From JAHEJB01 sp041748175 (GTDB taxonomy: Bacteria; Bacteroidota; Rhodothermia; Rhodothermales; Rubricoccaceae), in assembly GCA_041748175.1 (NCBI GenBank), contig JBGTDU010000044.1, positions 1 through 64,000 of the forward strand: DNA of 64,000 nucleotides, read 5' to 3'. Every line of letters begins with the position of its first letter. Positions within the stretch are counted from its first letter, which is position 1. Below, piece after piece: positions 26,462 through 34,981 of this stretch. The translations under genes were made by a program, and so were the position numbers. The notes under the pieces are model-generated. The model worked only from the letters and a program-made list of their open reading frames with translations. It was not told where the DNA came from and did not search any database.

Positions 26462-27271
26462 CTAACCACCTTTCAACTCATCCGTCGCATCATGGAGGAC
26501 CCCGCCCTCCAGCCTGAGAATCCGATCCGCCAGGGCCGCCAGGGCCGGGTTGTGGGTCACGATGACGAACGCCTGATCGTGCATGTCGGCGAGTCGGCGG
26601 ATTTCATCGTGGAGAACATCGGCCGTTTTCGTGTCGAGGTTGCCGGTCGGCTCATCGGCCAGAACAATGCCAGGCCGGTTCATAAGCGCGCGGGCGACAG
26701 CAACTCTCTGCTGCTCGCCACCCGATAGCTGACTCGGGCGGTGCTCGGCGCGGTCTACCAGGCCGAGCAGCGATAGCAATTCCATCACCCTCGGTTTGGC
26801 TGCATCCAAACTTTGCCCGGTGATCATGGCGGGCATAGCCACGTTTTCAAGTGCGGAGAACTCCGGCAGCAAGTGGTGGAACTGGAAGACAAAGCCAATC
26901 GACCGGCTTCGGAACCTGGCCAACGCCTCGTCGCCTTTCGTAAACACGTCCTCGCCTTCAAACGTCACCGTGCCGGACGTAGGTCTGTCTAATGCCCCCA
27001 GTAGGTGCAAAAGCGTGCTCTTGCCCGTCCCACTTTCCCCAACAATTGCCACCATCTCACCACGGCTGATTTCCAGTTCGAGCCCCGACAGCACCTCAAG
27101 CTCGCCGTCGGCGGTCGGGTAGTGTTTGGTGAGGCCCGCTGCGTTGAGAATGGGTGAGGGGGTGAGGGGGTGAGGGGGTGAGGGAATCGCGGTATCGGCA
27201 GCGTCTTCGCCGTGTAATCCCCCTTGCTTCCAATCTCCCGATCTCCCAATCTCCTTTCCTCCCTCGCTCAA
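26462..27271 (-). CDS. lolD: LolD-like ABC transporter ATP-binding protein
   Basis: The ATPase of a LolCDE/MacB-type ABC transporter; LolD powers release of lipoproteins from the inner membrane. Walker A is GESGTGKST, the Q-loop FQFHHLLPEFSALENV, the signature LSGGEQQR, Walker B IVLADEPTGNLD and the switch His in VTHN. No permease gene is adjacent. The conserved protein begins at codon 27151 (ILNAAGLTKHY), where ATG would be expected just before but CCC is present. The only normal upstream start is the TTG at 27271, which overlaps the previous gene's stop and would add a 40-residue leader encoded by an octad-repeat element (E4). The true start is therefore uncertain. Confidence 0.85.
   Translation of the reverse strand: MSEGGKEIGRSGDWKQGGLHGEDAADTAIPSPPHPLTPSPILNAAGLTKHYPTADGELEVLSGLELEISRGEMVAIVGESGTGKSTLLHLLGALDRPTSGTVTFEGEDVFTKGDEALARFRSRSIGFVFQFHHLLPEFSALENVAMPAMITGQSLDAAKPRVMELLSLLGLVDRAEHRPSQLSGGEQQRVAVARALMNRPGIVLADEPTGNLDTKTADVLHDEIRRLADMHDQAFVIVTHNPALAALADRILRLEGGVLHDATDELKGG
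27152..27267. repeat. Octad-repeat element E4 between the NtrC-type gene and lolD
   Basis: On the plus strand 27152-27183 is GGGTGAGG four times without a mismatch, ending next to the lolD codon ATT. On the other side, directly after the TGA of the NtrC-type gene, the minus strand reads 8-base steps of the type GATTGGGA, GATCGGGA, GATTGGAA (27220-27267). The two arrays are purine-rich on opposite strands, so the spacer transcript could fold on itself. Confidence 0.8.
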
Positions 27272-28671
27272 ACCGCTTCCTCCCTCTCGATGCCGTACTT
27301 GGAGAGCTTGTTGTAGAGGTGCGAGCGCTGGATGCCGATGGCTTCGGCGGTCTTGGAGACGTTCCAGTTGTGCTCCTCGAGCTTACGTTCGATGAAAACT
27401 TTTTCGGCGGCATCGCGGAAGTCGGAGAACTCCTCGTACTGGTCGAGCAACGCAGCAATCGGGTCGCCGCCGGGTCGGCCGGGGCGGACGTACCGGTCAA
27501 CATCAACGCCTGCTATTTCGTCGCCATCCGAGAGAATCAACAACCGCTCGACCACGTTGCGGAGCTCGCGCACGTTGCCACGCCAGTCCAGTTTCTGCAT
27601 CTTTTCGAGCGCCTCATCTGCCAACGCTTTCGGCTCCATCCCGTTTCGGCGGCTGACTTCCCCGAGCACATACTTCGCGATAGCTGGAATGTCTGAGCGG
27701 CGTTCCCTGAGCGGTGGAACGTGAATCAGGATCACCGACAGCCGATGGTATAGGTCCTCGCGAAAGAGGTGCCCGTCGATCTGACCGATGAGGTCCTTAT
27801 TTGTCGCCGCGATCACGCGGACATCCACGGGAATGGCCCGGTCGCCGCCGACTCGGGTTATTCGGTTTTCCTGAAGCGCTCGAAGAACTTTGGCCTGAGC
27901 TGCGAGGCTCATATCGCCGATCTCATCGAGGAAGAGCGTGCCGCCGTCGGCCTGCTCAAACTTGCCGATGCGCTGCTTCGTCGCACCCGTGAAAGAACCC
28001 TTTTCGTGACCGAACAATTCGCTTTCGATGAGTTCGCTGGGAATCGCTGCGCAATTGACCTCGACGATGGGGCCGCCCTTGCGGTCCGACTGATGGTGGA
28101 CCCAGCGAGCTACCAGCTCCTTTCCCGTACCCGCTTCCCCCGTAATGAGGACGCGCGCTTCCGTCGGCGCGATGCGTTCGATGGTCGCTTTGATGCGCTC
28201 GATGGCCGGGCTGTCGCCGACGATGGGCGTGAGTTCCGCAGCACCGGCATCCACAATGGTCTGCTTCATCCGCCGGTTCTCGACAACGAGCTTTCCACGG
28301 TCCATCGCGTTCCGAACCGTGACGACGAGCCGATTTAGATCGAACGGCTTTTCGAGAAAGTCGATCGCGCCCAGGCGGGTGGCCTCCACCGCCGTCTCCA
28401 CCGTCCCGTGGCCAGAAATCATCACGACGGGCGTGCTCAAATCGGCGTCGCTCATCGCCTTCATCACGTCCATTCCATCGCGCTTCGGCATCTTGATGTC
28501 GAGCAGGACCAGATCGTAGGTGCCCGAACGGATCTTTTCCAGAGCCTCGGCACCGTCCTCCGCCTCGTCCACCGCCATGTTCATGTCCTCGAAGATGGTA
28601 TCGTCTTCGAGGATGTTGCGGATCGAACGACGGATGCTCGCCTCGTCGTCGGCGATGAGGATGGTGGGCAT
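27268..28671 (-). CDS. NtrC-family sigma-54-dependent response regulator
   Basis: A 467-residue transcription activator with three parts: a receiver domain (residues 1-120; DLVLLDIKMP with the phosphoacceptor Asp, then the ISGHGTV and EKPF segments), a sigma-54-interacting AAA+ domain (about 145-385; Walker A GEAGTGKE, GSFTGA loop in place of GAFTGA, Walker B GTLFLDEIGD) and a Fis-type helix-turn-helix at the C-terminus (NWNVSKTAEAIGIQRSHLYNKL). It activates sigma-54 promoters after phosphorylation by an unknown sensor. No cognate kinase is adjacent, but a kinase-less PAS sensor is elsewhere in the window. It precedes lolD with overlapping stop/start. Confidence 0.92.
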   Translation of the reverse strand: MPTILIADDEASIRRSIRNILEDDTIFEDMNMAVDEAEDGAEALEKIRSGTYDLVLLDIKMPKRDGMDVMKAMSDADLSTPVVMISGHGTVETAVEATRLGAIDFLEKPFDLNRLVVTVRNAMDRGKLVVENRRMKQTIVDAGAAELTPIVGDSPAIERIKATIERIAPTEARVLITGEAGTGKELVARWVHHQSDRKGGPIVEVNCAAIPSELIESELFGHEKGSFTGATKQRIGKFEQADGGTLFLDEIGDMSLAAQAKVLRALQENRITRVGGDRAIPVDVRVIAATNKDLIGQIDGHLFREDLYHRLSVILIHVPPLRERRSDIPAIAKYVLGEVSRRNGMEPKALADEALEKMQKLDWRGNVRELRNVVERLLILSDGDEIAGVDVDRYVRPGRPGGDPIAALLDQYEEFSDFRDAAEKVFIERKLEEHNWNVSKTAEAIGIQRSHLYNKLSKYGIEREEAV

Positions 28672-29015
28672 AGGAGATGGCGTGCGACTGAGATGCGTTG
28701 GAAGCTACTCCCATGTCGGCACGCCGGGTTCGGCGAAGCTCGATCTTCCGACGAGCAAGCCAGCCCGCGAGCAAGCGAGGTTTGACTTCGCGCTAGCAAG
28801 TGCTTGACAGCCAGGCCGGGGCTGGTTGGGCGCGAAAGTGACGTCTCCGGAAGATGCCCCTTCTTCAGCGTCATGCTGAATCCGGTTCAGCATCGGAGGC
28901 ACACCGGGTGCAAGTAGATCCCGGATCAAGTCCGCGAGGGCAGCATGGCTGAGGACGTCAGCCTGGTTGGGGATGCGCCATGGTTGACGAGGCGCATGAG
29001 GTTCGGAGAGCAAGC
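28672..29015. other. Spacer with REP-like words
   Basis: 344 bp between the TPR gene and the NtrC-type gene, no supported gene. It holds the hairpin at 28873-28893 and, nearby, GATCCCGGATCAAGTCCGCG, another word I recall from dispersed repeats. A promoter for the regulator gene is expected here. Confidence 0.5.
28873..28893. repeat. Perfect REP-like hairpin
   Basis: ATGCTGAA, a 5-base spacer, then TTCAGCAT: an 8-bp perfect inverted repeat. The words match a common intergenic repeat pattern (GTCATGCTGAA...TTCAGCATC). Confidence 0.65.
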
Positions 29016-29717
29016 TTAATCGCCCACCTTTGCCTCCGCCTGCGCCATGAGCGCTTCGACCAGCGGCGCATTCGGCGTGTCGCCGTATTTATCGAGGAAC
29101 TCCTGGTAGACTTCGCCGGCCTCTGTCGCATCACCCGCGGCCTCATACGTACGCCCGGCCGACATCAAATAGTCTGGCGACGTTGCCGGTGAATCGTAGG
29201 CCTCGGCGGCACGCCGGAAAAGCTGGCCGGCCTCCGCGTTGTCGCCCTGCTGCTCATGGATAGCCGCCTGGCCAGCGAGGGCGCTCGCTCCAAGAATATC
29301 ACCGTCCGCGTCGTAGGCCTTGAAATACTCCAAAGCCTCGTCGAAGCGGCCTAACTGATAAAGTGCGTCGGCGGCGTAGAATGTGGCGAGGTTACCCGTA
29401 GCCGTTGAGCCGAAGCGATCGGCAATTTCGATGAGACCGGGGGCCTCGGCTGTGCCGTCAAGGGACTCGGCATACTGAGCCTGCTCGAACATTGTGAGCA
29501 CGCTGCCCAACATCTCGGCGGCTTCCTTGTCTCGGTTGTTTTGCACCACGTTGTACCCGATGACCGCCGCGACAAGAACGACTAATGCAGCCGCCGCGCC
29601 GATGAGTGGTTTGCGATGCTCGTCAAAAAACCCGACGGAGGCAGCCGCGGCCGTGGCGAGCTGGTCCTCGCGCAGCTGATGGCGTCGGCTGGTACGGGGC
29701 GCGTCGAGCATTGACAT
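29016..29717 (-). CDS. Membrane-anchored TPR protein
   Basis: A 233-residue protein with a single transmembrane helix at about residues 37-58 (PLIGAAAALVVLVAAVIGYNVV) after a charged cytoplasmic N-terminus, then TPR-like repeats (YAADALYQLGRFDEALEYF, AAIHEQQGDNAEAGQLFRRAAEAY, AGDATEAGEVYQEFLDKYG). The layout recalls YfgM-type or tol-pal-associated TPR proteins. I start at 29717 because the frame upstream has no protein character. It is divergent from gapA. Function is not inferred beyond a protein-interaction role in the envelope. Confidence 0.75.
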   Translation of the reverse strand: MSMLDAPRTSRRHQLREDQLATAAAASVGFFDEHRKPLIGAAAALVVLVAAVIGYNVVQNNRDKEAAEMLGSVLTMFEQAQYAESLDGTAEAPGLIEIADRFGSTATGNLATFYAADALYQLGRFDEALEYFKAYDADGDILGASALAGQAAIHEQQGDNAEAGQLFRRAAEAYDSPATSPDYLMSAGRTYEAAGDATEAGEVYQEFLDKYGDTPNAPLVEALMAQAEAKVGD

Positions 29718-29974
29718 GGGCTTGCGGAGAAAGTGCCGAGTTGGAGTAGTGGAAAGAAAACGCGCAGATTGTACGTGGACAGCCGCAAAGATACCGTTCT
29801 GCCAGCAGGCCGGGCAATCTGAGATAGGATGGAGAATCTCGCCCACCCCGCCAATCAAAAGCCTCTTGGCCCGGATTTCACCGAACCGTGCGAGAGCGCG
29901 GACGTAACGTGACCGCGACCCGGCATGGGCCGGATAGTCGCGTCCCTATCCCTCCAATTCAAGCACTCACCCGC

Positions 29975-30979
29975 ATGGCAATCAAGATCGGGATCAATGG
30001 TTTCGGGCGCATCGGGCGTCTTGTTTTTCGCTCCATTCTCGAGCGCGGCGACACAGATTTTGACGTCGTGGCCGTCAACGACCTCACCGACGCTCCCACG
30101 CTTGCCCATCTCTTCAAGTTCGATTCGGTCCACGGACGGTTTCCCGGCGAAGTGTCGGTCGACGGCGACTCGCTCGTTGTCGATGGAGATCGTTTCAAAG
30201 TGCTTTCGGAAAGAGACCCGTCGCAACTCCCCTGGGGTGATCTTGGCGTGGAGGTGGTGATTGAATCAACGGGCTTTTTCAGGACGCGTGAAAAGGCCGC
30301 CATGCACATCCAGGCCGGCGCAAAGAAGGTCGTGATCTCGGCCCCGGCCAGCGGCGCGGTTGATGCGACGGTAGTGATGGGCGTCAACGACTCGACGCTG
30401 ACGGGTTCGGACGAAGTCATCTCCAACGCGAGCTGTACAACGAACTGCCTCGCTCCGATGGTGAAAGTCCTTGACGATGCCTTCGGCGTAGAAAAGGGCT
30501 TCATGACGACCGTCCACGCGTACACGTCCGATCAGCAGCTTCAGGATGCGCCGCACAGCGATCTCCGTCGTGCGCGCGCAGCGGCGATTTCCATCATCCC
30601 GACTACGACGGGCGCCGCGAAAGCCGTGGGGCTCGTGCTTCCACATCTCGCGGGCAAGCTGGACGGCTTCGCGTTGCGCGTACCAATACCAGACGGCTCC
30701 CTCACTGATTTCACGGCCGTGCTTCGGGAGAAGGCTTCTGTTGAGGAAATCAATGCAGCATTTCAGGCCGCCTCCGACGGCCCGATGCGTGGCATCCTAG
30801 AGTTCAGCACAGAGCCGCTGGTTTCCGCGGACATCATCCACAACGCGCACTCGTGCATTTTCGATAGCCTCTCCACCATGGCGGATGGAAATCTGGTCAA
30901 GGTTGTCGGCTGGTACGATAACGAGTGGGGCTATGCGAGCCGAACGGTGGATATCGTCAAGAAGTTGGTTGCTGCCTAG
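29975..30979 (+). CDS. gapA: Glyceraldehyde-3-phosphate dehydrogenase
   Basis: A 334-residue glycolytic enzyme that oxidises glyceraldehyde-3-phosphate to 1,3-bisphosphoglycerate with NAD(P). The ATG at 29975 gives the canonical start AIKIGINGFGRIGR (Rossmann fold). The active-site block is SNASCTTNCLAP with the catalytic Cys at residue 154, the catalytic His lies in TVHAYTSDQ, and the conserved end YDNEWGYASR is present. It is followed by pgk after a 78-bp spacer that is entirely heptad element E5, so the two form a gapA-pgk operon. All expected residues are present. Confidence 0.96.
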   Translation: MAIKIGINGFGRIGRLVFRSILERGDTDFDVVAVNDLTDAPTLAHLFKFDSVHGRFPGEVSVDGDSLVVDGDRFKVLSERDPSQLPWGDLGVEVVIESTGFFRTREKAAMHIQAGAKKVVISAPASGAVDATVVMGVNDSTLTGSDEVISNASCTTNCLAPMVKVLDDAFGVEKGFMTTVHAYTSDQQLQDAPHSDLRRARAAAISIIPTTTGAAKAVGLVLPHLAGKLDGFALRVPIPDGSLTDFTAVLREKASVEEINAAFQAASDGPMRGILEFSTEPLVSADIIHNAHSCIFDSLSTMADGNLVKVVGWYDNEWGYASRTVDIVKKLVAA

Positions 30980-31057
30980 TTCGTATTTCGTGTTGCGTAT
31001 TTCGTAGAAGCCGTACGCGACTTCACCATCAAATACGCACTACGCATTACGAAATAC
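30980..31057. repeat. Heptad-repeat element E5 between gapA and pgk (clearest example)
   Basis: Directly after the gapA TAG come units TTCGTAT, TTCGTGT, TGCGTAT, TTCGTAG. A 23-bp core follows, then CAAATAC, GCACTAC, GCATTAC, GAAATAC, ending exactly at the pgk ATG. In register, GTATTTC on the left is the reverse complement of GAAATAC on the right, so the arrays form an imperfect inverted repeat of about 28 bp per arm. Confidence 0.9.
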
Positions 31058-32230
31058 ATGATGAACTCTCTCTCCTCTCTTTCACTCTCGGGAAAACGGG
31101 TGCTCGTGCGGGTGGATTTCAACGTTCCGCTAGAGGGCGGCATTGTCGGAGACGATACGCGGATCCGGGGCGCCATCCCGACGATCGAAGCAATTCTGGC
31201 GGAGGGCGGCAAGCCGATTTTGATGAGCCACCTCGGCCGACCAAAGAGCGCAGACGATCTCGCGTTCAGCCTCCGAAACGTTGCTGCTCACTTGGACGGT
31301 TTGATGGACGCGCGCGTTGTGTTTTGCGAAACAACGGTTGGCAAGGAGGCCGAGAACTGCATTGCCCAAGCTCCGGAAGGCTCCGTGGTCCTCCTGGAAA
31401 ACACGCGGTTTCTCCCGGGCGAGACGACCAACGATCGGGAGCTTTCCAGGGAGCTTGCGGCGTTGGCGGATGTCTTCGTATCAGACGCCTTTGGAGCCGT
31501 TCACCGCGCCCACGCCTCAACGGTCGGTGTAGCCGATTATCTAACCCAGAAAGCTGCCGGCTTGCTCATCGAACGCGAGGTCGGGTTTCTCACGAAGGCG
31601 CTCCGCAATCCGGGACATCCTTTCTTGGCAGTTCTGGGCGGCGCAAAAGTCTCCGACAAGCTGGGCGTTATCGAAGCACTTCTGGAAAAGGTTGACCACC
31701 TGTTGATCGGCGGGGCTATGGCGTATACCTTCCTGGCTGCGCGGGGTGAGGCAACTGGAAACTCGATGGTTGAAGAGGACCGCCTCGACGAGGCTCGCGA
31801 CCTGATGCTTCGTGCTGGCGCGAAGCTTCTCCTTCCCTCGGATCACGTCGTTGCGGACCGTTTTGCGACAGACGCCTCCACGCAGATCGTGAAGGAGATT
31901 CCAGCTGGTTGGATGGCCGTCGACATTGGCCCCGCGACACGCGCGCACTACGCGGAAGTACTCTCGCAAGCGAAAACCATAATTTGGAACGGCCCGATGG
32001 GCGTGTTCGAGATGGATGCCTTCGCAGCTGGAACCCGTACTATTGCACAGGCTTTGGCATCGGCCACGAAGAGCGGCGCGCTCACGGTGGTAGGCGGCGG
32101 CGATTCCGTGGCGGCCATTGAGGAAGCGGGCCTCGCAGACGCCGTCTCCCATGTTTCCACCGGTGGCGGGGCCATGCTGGAATTCATCGAAGGCAAGACG
32201 CTGCCGGGCCTGGCCGCTCTGGAAGACTAA
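31058..32230 (+). CDS. pgk: Phosphoglycerate kinase
   Basis: A 390-residue glycolytic kinase that transfers phosphate from 1,3-bisphosphoglycerate to ADP. Motifs in order: RVLVRVDFNVPLEG near the start, SHLGRPKS, VVLLENTRF, SDAFGAVHRAHAST, LGGAKVSDKLGV, WNGPMGVFE and the C-terminal nucleotide-binding GGGDSVAA and STGGGAMLE. Length is normal. Two adjacent ATG codons start the gene at 31058, immediately after repeat element E5. It is co-directional with gapA. Confidence 0.96.
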   Translation: MMNSLSSLSLSGKRVLVRVDFNVPLEGGIVGDDTRIRGAIPTIEAILAEGGKPILMSHLGRPKSADDLAFSLRNVAAHLDGLMDARVVFCETTVGKEAENCIAQAPEGSVVLLENTRFLPGETTNDRELSRELAALADVFVSDAFGAVHRAHASTVGVADYLTQKAAGLLIEREVGFLTKALRNPGHPFLAVLGGAKVSDKLGVIEALLEKVDHLLIGGAMAYTFLAARGEATGNSMVEEDRLDEARDLMLRAGAKLLLPSDHVVADRFATDASTQIVKEIPAGWMAVDIGPATRAHYAEVLSQAKTIIWNGPMGVFEMDAFAAGTRTIAQALASATKSGALTVVGGGDSVAAIEEAGLADAVSHVSTGGGAMLEFIEGKTLPGLAALED

Positions 32231-32270
32231 ATCCAGTTCCGGGGAACGTTTTCCGTAGTCTCCTCTCGGG

Positions 32271-32284
32271 CCGAGAATTCTCGG
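32271..32284. other. 14-bp perfect palindrome downstream of pgk
   Basis: CCGAGAATTCTCGG lies 40 bp after the pgk stop and 32 bp before the MscS start. It could be an operator or a small stem; there is no T-run for a terminator. Confidence 0.35.
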
Positions 32285-32316
32285 TATCAGATAACACGCA
32301 TCCCACGACTTAGCCT

Positions 32317-33249
32317 GTGCAATTACCCGACTCCCTCGCCGCATTAAACCAGGCGCTTGAACCATCTGTTGACTTCATGGACTCGACCTTCTGGTCAATG
32401 TTTGGCCTTGCGGTTGGGCGAATAGTTCTCATCGTTGCGCTGGGCCTGTTCGTCATATGGCTCGCAACAAGATTGAAGGCACGATGGGTTCGACGCGTAC
32501 GGGATCTCCCCACGCTCGACAAAAAACGCCAGCGCGTCCTCACCGTCGCGGATCTCGCTGGTTCGATCATTAAATACACCGTCTGGCCGATTGTAGCAAT
32601 TCTTGTGATTGCGGAACTGGGGGTCAACATTGCGCCGTTGCTCGCGGGGGCAGGCATAGCCGGGCTAGCCATCGGCTTCGGCGCACAGACACTTGTCAAG
32701 GATATCATCTCGGGTTTCTTCCTGCTTTTCGATGACACCATTGGCGTGGGAGACCTGATTTCAGTCGGCGCTGAGAAAGGCACCGTTGAATACGTCGGCC
32801 TACGTTTGATAAAGGTTCGCAAGTTTGATGGAGAGATGCTGATGGTACCCGCGGGCGAACTACGCACATTCGGCAACCACAGCATTGGTTATTCCCGCGT
32901 CATCGTGAACGTCGGACTTTCGTACGATCAGGACATCAACCGTTCGCTTGAGGCTCTCAACTCGGTCGCCCAGCAGTGGGCGCAGATGGAGGAAATCGCG
33001 GATGTCCTCGTAGAGGACGAGCCACAGGTCCAGGGGATTGTCGATCTCGGCGCCTCCGGCCCGACCGCCCGCGTGATCGTGCAGGTTCAGCCGGGTGAGC
33101 AGTTTCACGCCGAGCGACTCCTTCGCCTGCTCATCAAGCAACGGTTTGATCAGCTTGGCATCGAGATGCAGGTTCCGAGGAGCACGGTATACTTCCGGCA
33201 GAGAGACGGCGGCGGCCATGAGCCAGATTCCACGCCGGAAGCGAGCTGA
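32317..33249 (+). CDS. MscS-type mechanosensitive channel
   Basis: A 310-residue small-conductance mechanosensitive channel that opens under membrane tension to release solutes. The start is GTG at 32317. Two N-terminal membrane helices are followed by the pore-lining TM3 pattern (LLAGAGIAGLAIGFGAQTLV, then KDIISGFFLLFDD) and the cytoplasmic beta domain (IGVGDLISVG, VEYVGLRLIKVR, VPAGELRTFGNHS). The C-terminal alpha/beta domain ends in a short charged tail. It follows pgk on the same strand after 86 bp. Confidence 0.9.
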   Translation: MQLPDSLAALNQALEPSVDFMDSTFWSMFGLAVGRIVLIVALGLFVIWLATRLKARWVRRVRDLPTLDKKRQRVLTVADLAGSIIKYTVWPIVAILVIAELGVNIAPLLAGAGIAGLAIGFGAQTLVKDIISGFFLLFDDTIGVGDLISVGAEKGTVEYVGLRLIKVRKFDGEMLMVPAGELRTFGNHSIGYSRVIVNVGLSYDQDINRSLEALNSVAQQWAQMEEIADVLVEDEPQVQGIVDLGASGPTARVIVQVQPGEQFHAERLLRLLIKQRFDQLGIEMQVPRSTVYFRQRDGGGHEPDSTPEAS

Positions 33250-33282
33250 GAGAAGGTGCTCAACCTCGTAGGCGTGCAGCGC

Positions 33283-34521
33283 TCAGAAAGCCGAATCCTC
33301 TGATGCTCTGGCCCACCTCGTTGCTCCACCGATCACGGTCCGAAGTACTGTCGAGGGCCGAAAGTGGTACAACCACTGGTTGACCGTCGGTGTATCGAGG
33401 AGAACGAAATCTGCTTTCTTGCCCGGAAGAAGCGAGCCCACATCTTTTCTCAGCAGCGCCTTCGCTGCAAAAGCCGTGGCACCCTTGAGGGCTTCGGCTG
33501 GAGTCATCCGCTGGCGCGTACAAGCCAGCCAGAGGGCGAGTTGGAGATCATAGCTCGGGGCGCTGCCCGGGTTGAAGTCCGTAGCGACTGCAACGGGCAC
33601 GTCGGCCTCAATCAGTTGGCGTGCGGGCATCGGATCCTGGTTGAGATACATCGTCGCGAGAGGCAGGCTCACGGCAACGGTGCCCCTTTCGGCCATGGCT
33701 CGAATGCTGTCCTGGGAAATGCTTTCGAGATGGTCGGCCGAGGCCGCGTTCAACTCTGCGGCAAGCGCTCCTCCACCTGTGTCCGTGATCTGATCGGCGT
33801 GAAGCTTGGCCGCGAGGCCGTGCCTGGAAGCAGCGGTCAGGATCGTCCGCGCTTCATCCGGCGCGAACGCCGTGTCCTCGACAAACACATCACAGAACCG
33901 CGCAAGCCCTTCCACTGCTATCTGTGGAATCAAAACGTTGGTGAGGAGGCGGATGTAGCCGTCCCGATCCTCTTTGAACTCGGGCGGAATTATGTGCGCA
34001 CCAAGGAACGTCGCTTCTATTCGCTGAGGGCCTTCTTCAGCCAGCACTCGATAAACGCGAAGTTGCTTCAACTCGTCCGCGACATTAAGCCCGTAGCCGC
34101 TTTTGCACTCCACTGTCGTTACTCCAAGACGGAGCATACTGTCCAGAAAACCTCGGGCGCGCGTGCGCAGATCCGCCTCCGATGCCGCCCGTGTGGCCTC
34201 GACGGTTGATGCTATGCCTCCGCCCAGCCGGGCGATCTCCAGATAGGGCGTGCCCAAGAGCTTCTGCTCGAACTCATTCGCTCGCCATCCACCAAAGGCG
34301 AGGTGTGTGTGGCAATCAATGAGGCCGGGAATGACTGTCCCACCGGCGGCAGATTCGCGCCGCCAGGACCGGTACGCGTTCGGCAATTCCGCCTCCTGCC
34401 CGACCCACAGGACGTCCTCCCCTTCCCACGCGAGGGCCGCGTCCTGAATCAGGCCGATCTCCGCTTGCCCACCGTCCCGAGGGCACGTCGCTAGCTCGGC
34501 GATGTCGGCGAGAATGGGCAC
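33283..34521 (-). CDS. hutI: Imidazolonepropionase
   Basis: A 412-residue amidohydrolase of histidine degradation that opens imidazolone propionate to formiminoglutamate. Metal and substrate motifs: HTHLAFGGWRANEFEQ, GGGIASTVEATRAAS, ECKSGYGLN, KLHADQITDTGG, then AATDFNPGS. The start is GTG at 34521 (PILADIAELATC). It lies 3 bp after a small lipoprotein gene, so the two are probably co-transcribed, but no hutU, hutH or hutG is in the window. Length is typical and it looks intact. Confidence 0.93.
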   Translation of the reverse strand: MPILADIAELATCPRDGGQAEIGLIQDAALAWEGEDVLWVGQEAELPNAYRSWRRESAAGGTVIPGLIDCHTHLAFGGWRANEFEQKLLGTPYLEIARLGGGIASTVEATRAASEADLRTRARGFLDSMLRLGVTTVECKSGYGLNVADELKQLRVYRVLAEEGPQRIEATFLGAHIIPPEFKEDRDGYIRLLTNVLIPQIAVEGLARFCDVFVEDTAFAPDEARTILTAASRHGLAAKLHADQITDTGGGALAAELNAASADHLESISQDSIRAMAERGTVAVSLPLATMYLNQDPMPARQLIEADVPVAVATDFNPGSAPSYDLQLALWLACTRQRMTPAEALKGATAFAAKALLRKDVGSLLPGKKADFVLLDTPTVNQWLYHFRPSTVLRTVIGGATRWARASEDSAF

Positions 34522-34524
34522 GCG

Positions 34525-34875
34525 CTATCCGTCCGTCCGTCTTAGGAAATCGCCTTCCCCTTCGCACGGCCGGACATTCGCGCCACCCACGACGCGGCCG
34601 TGAGCCTCCACGCGGTCGCCTACGGCCAGCTCACCAATCACCGCAAGGCCCTCTGCAGCGCACAAATTTGCGCGAGCCGAAACGAACACGCGGGCCGTCG
34701 CACCGTCCGCAGTCTCAAGCGTAATCACACCGTCGCCGTCGACGGCCATTGGTTCAAGGTTGATGTCGACGATCGTTCCGGCGAGTGTCGTCGTCGAACC
34801 CGATTCGAGAATGGCTTCGTTGCCAGAGCCCGAGCAACCGACGACCAGAAGGAGCAATATGATCGAAAAACGCAT
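34525..34875 (-). CDS. Small lipoprotein with an OB-like DUF5666-type domain
   Basis: A 116-residue exported lipoprotein: the lipobox is LLVVGCSGS, with the Cys at residue 14. The mature part (AGTIVDINLEPMAVDGDG...VGDRVEAHGRVV) has the beta-rich pattern of DUF5666/OB-fold-like domains found in small envelope proteins. It ends 3 bp before hutI. No function is assigned; co-transcription with hutI is likely from spacing only. Confidence 0.7.
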   Translation of the reverse strand: MRFSIILLLLVVGCSGSGNEAILESGSTTTLAGTIVDINLEPMAVDGDGVITLETADGATARVFVSARANLCAAEGLAVIGELAVGDRVEAHGRVVGGANVRPCEGEGDFLRRTDG

Positions 34876-34981
34876 AACGATGATGTTTCAGGTGAGGCAC
34901 CTAAAGCTACGCCCGGCTCCGCGAAATCGTTTGAGGCATGGGGCGTGACAACCCAGAACGATTGACCGTCCGCGAATGCCA

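Noticed and set aside
27152..27183. Coding origin for the GGGTGAGG run as part of LolD
   Set aside because: The translated leader is Pro/Ser-rich and unlike any LolD N-terminus; kept only as an uncertain extension.
32271..32284. Terminator of gapA-pgk
   Set aside because: The palindrome has no loop and no following T-run, so I list it only as an unexplained palindrome.
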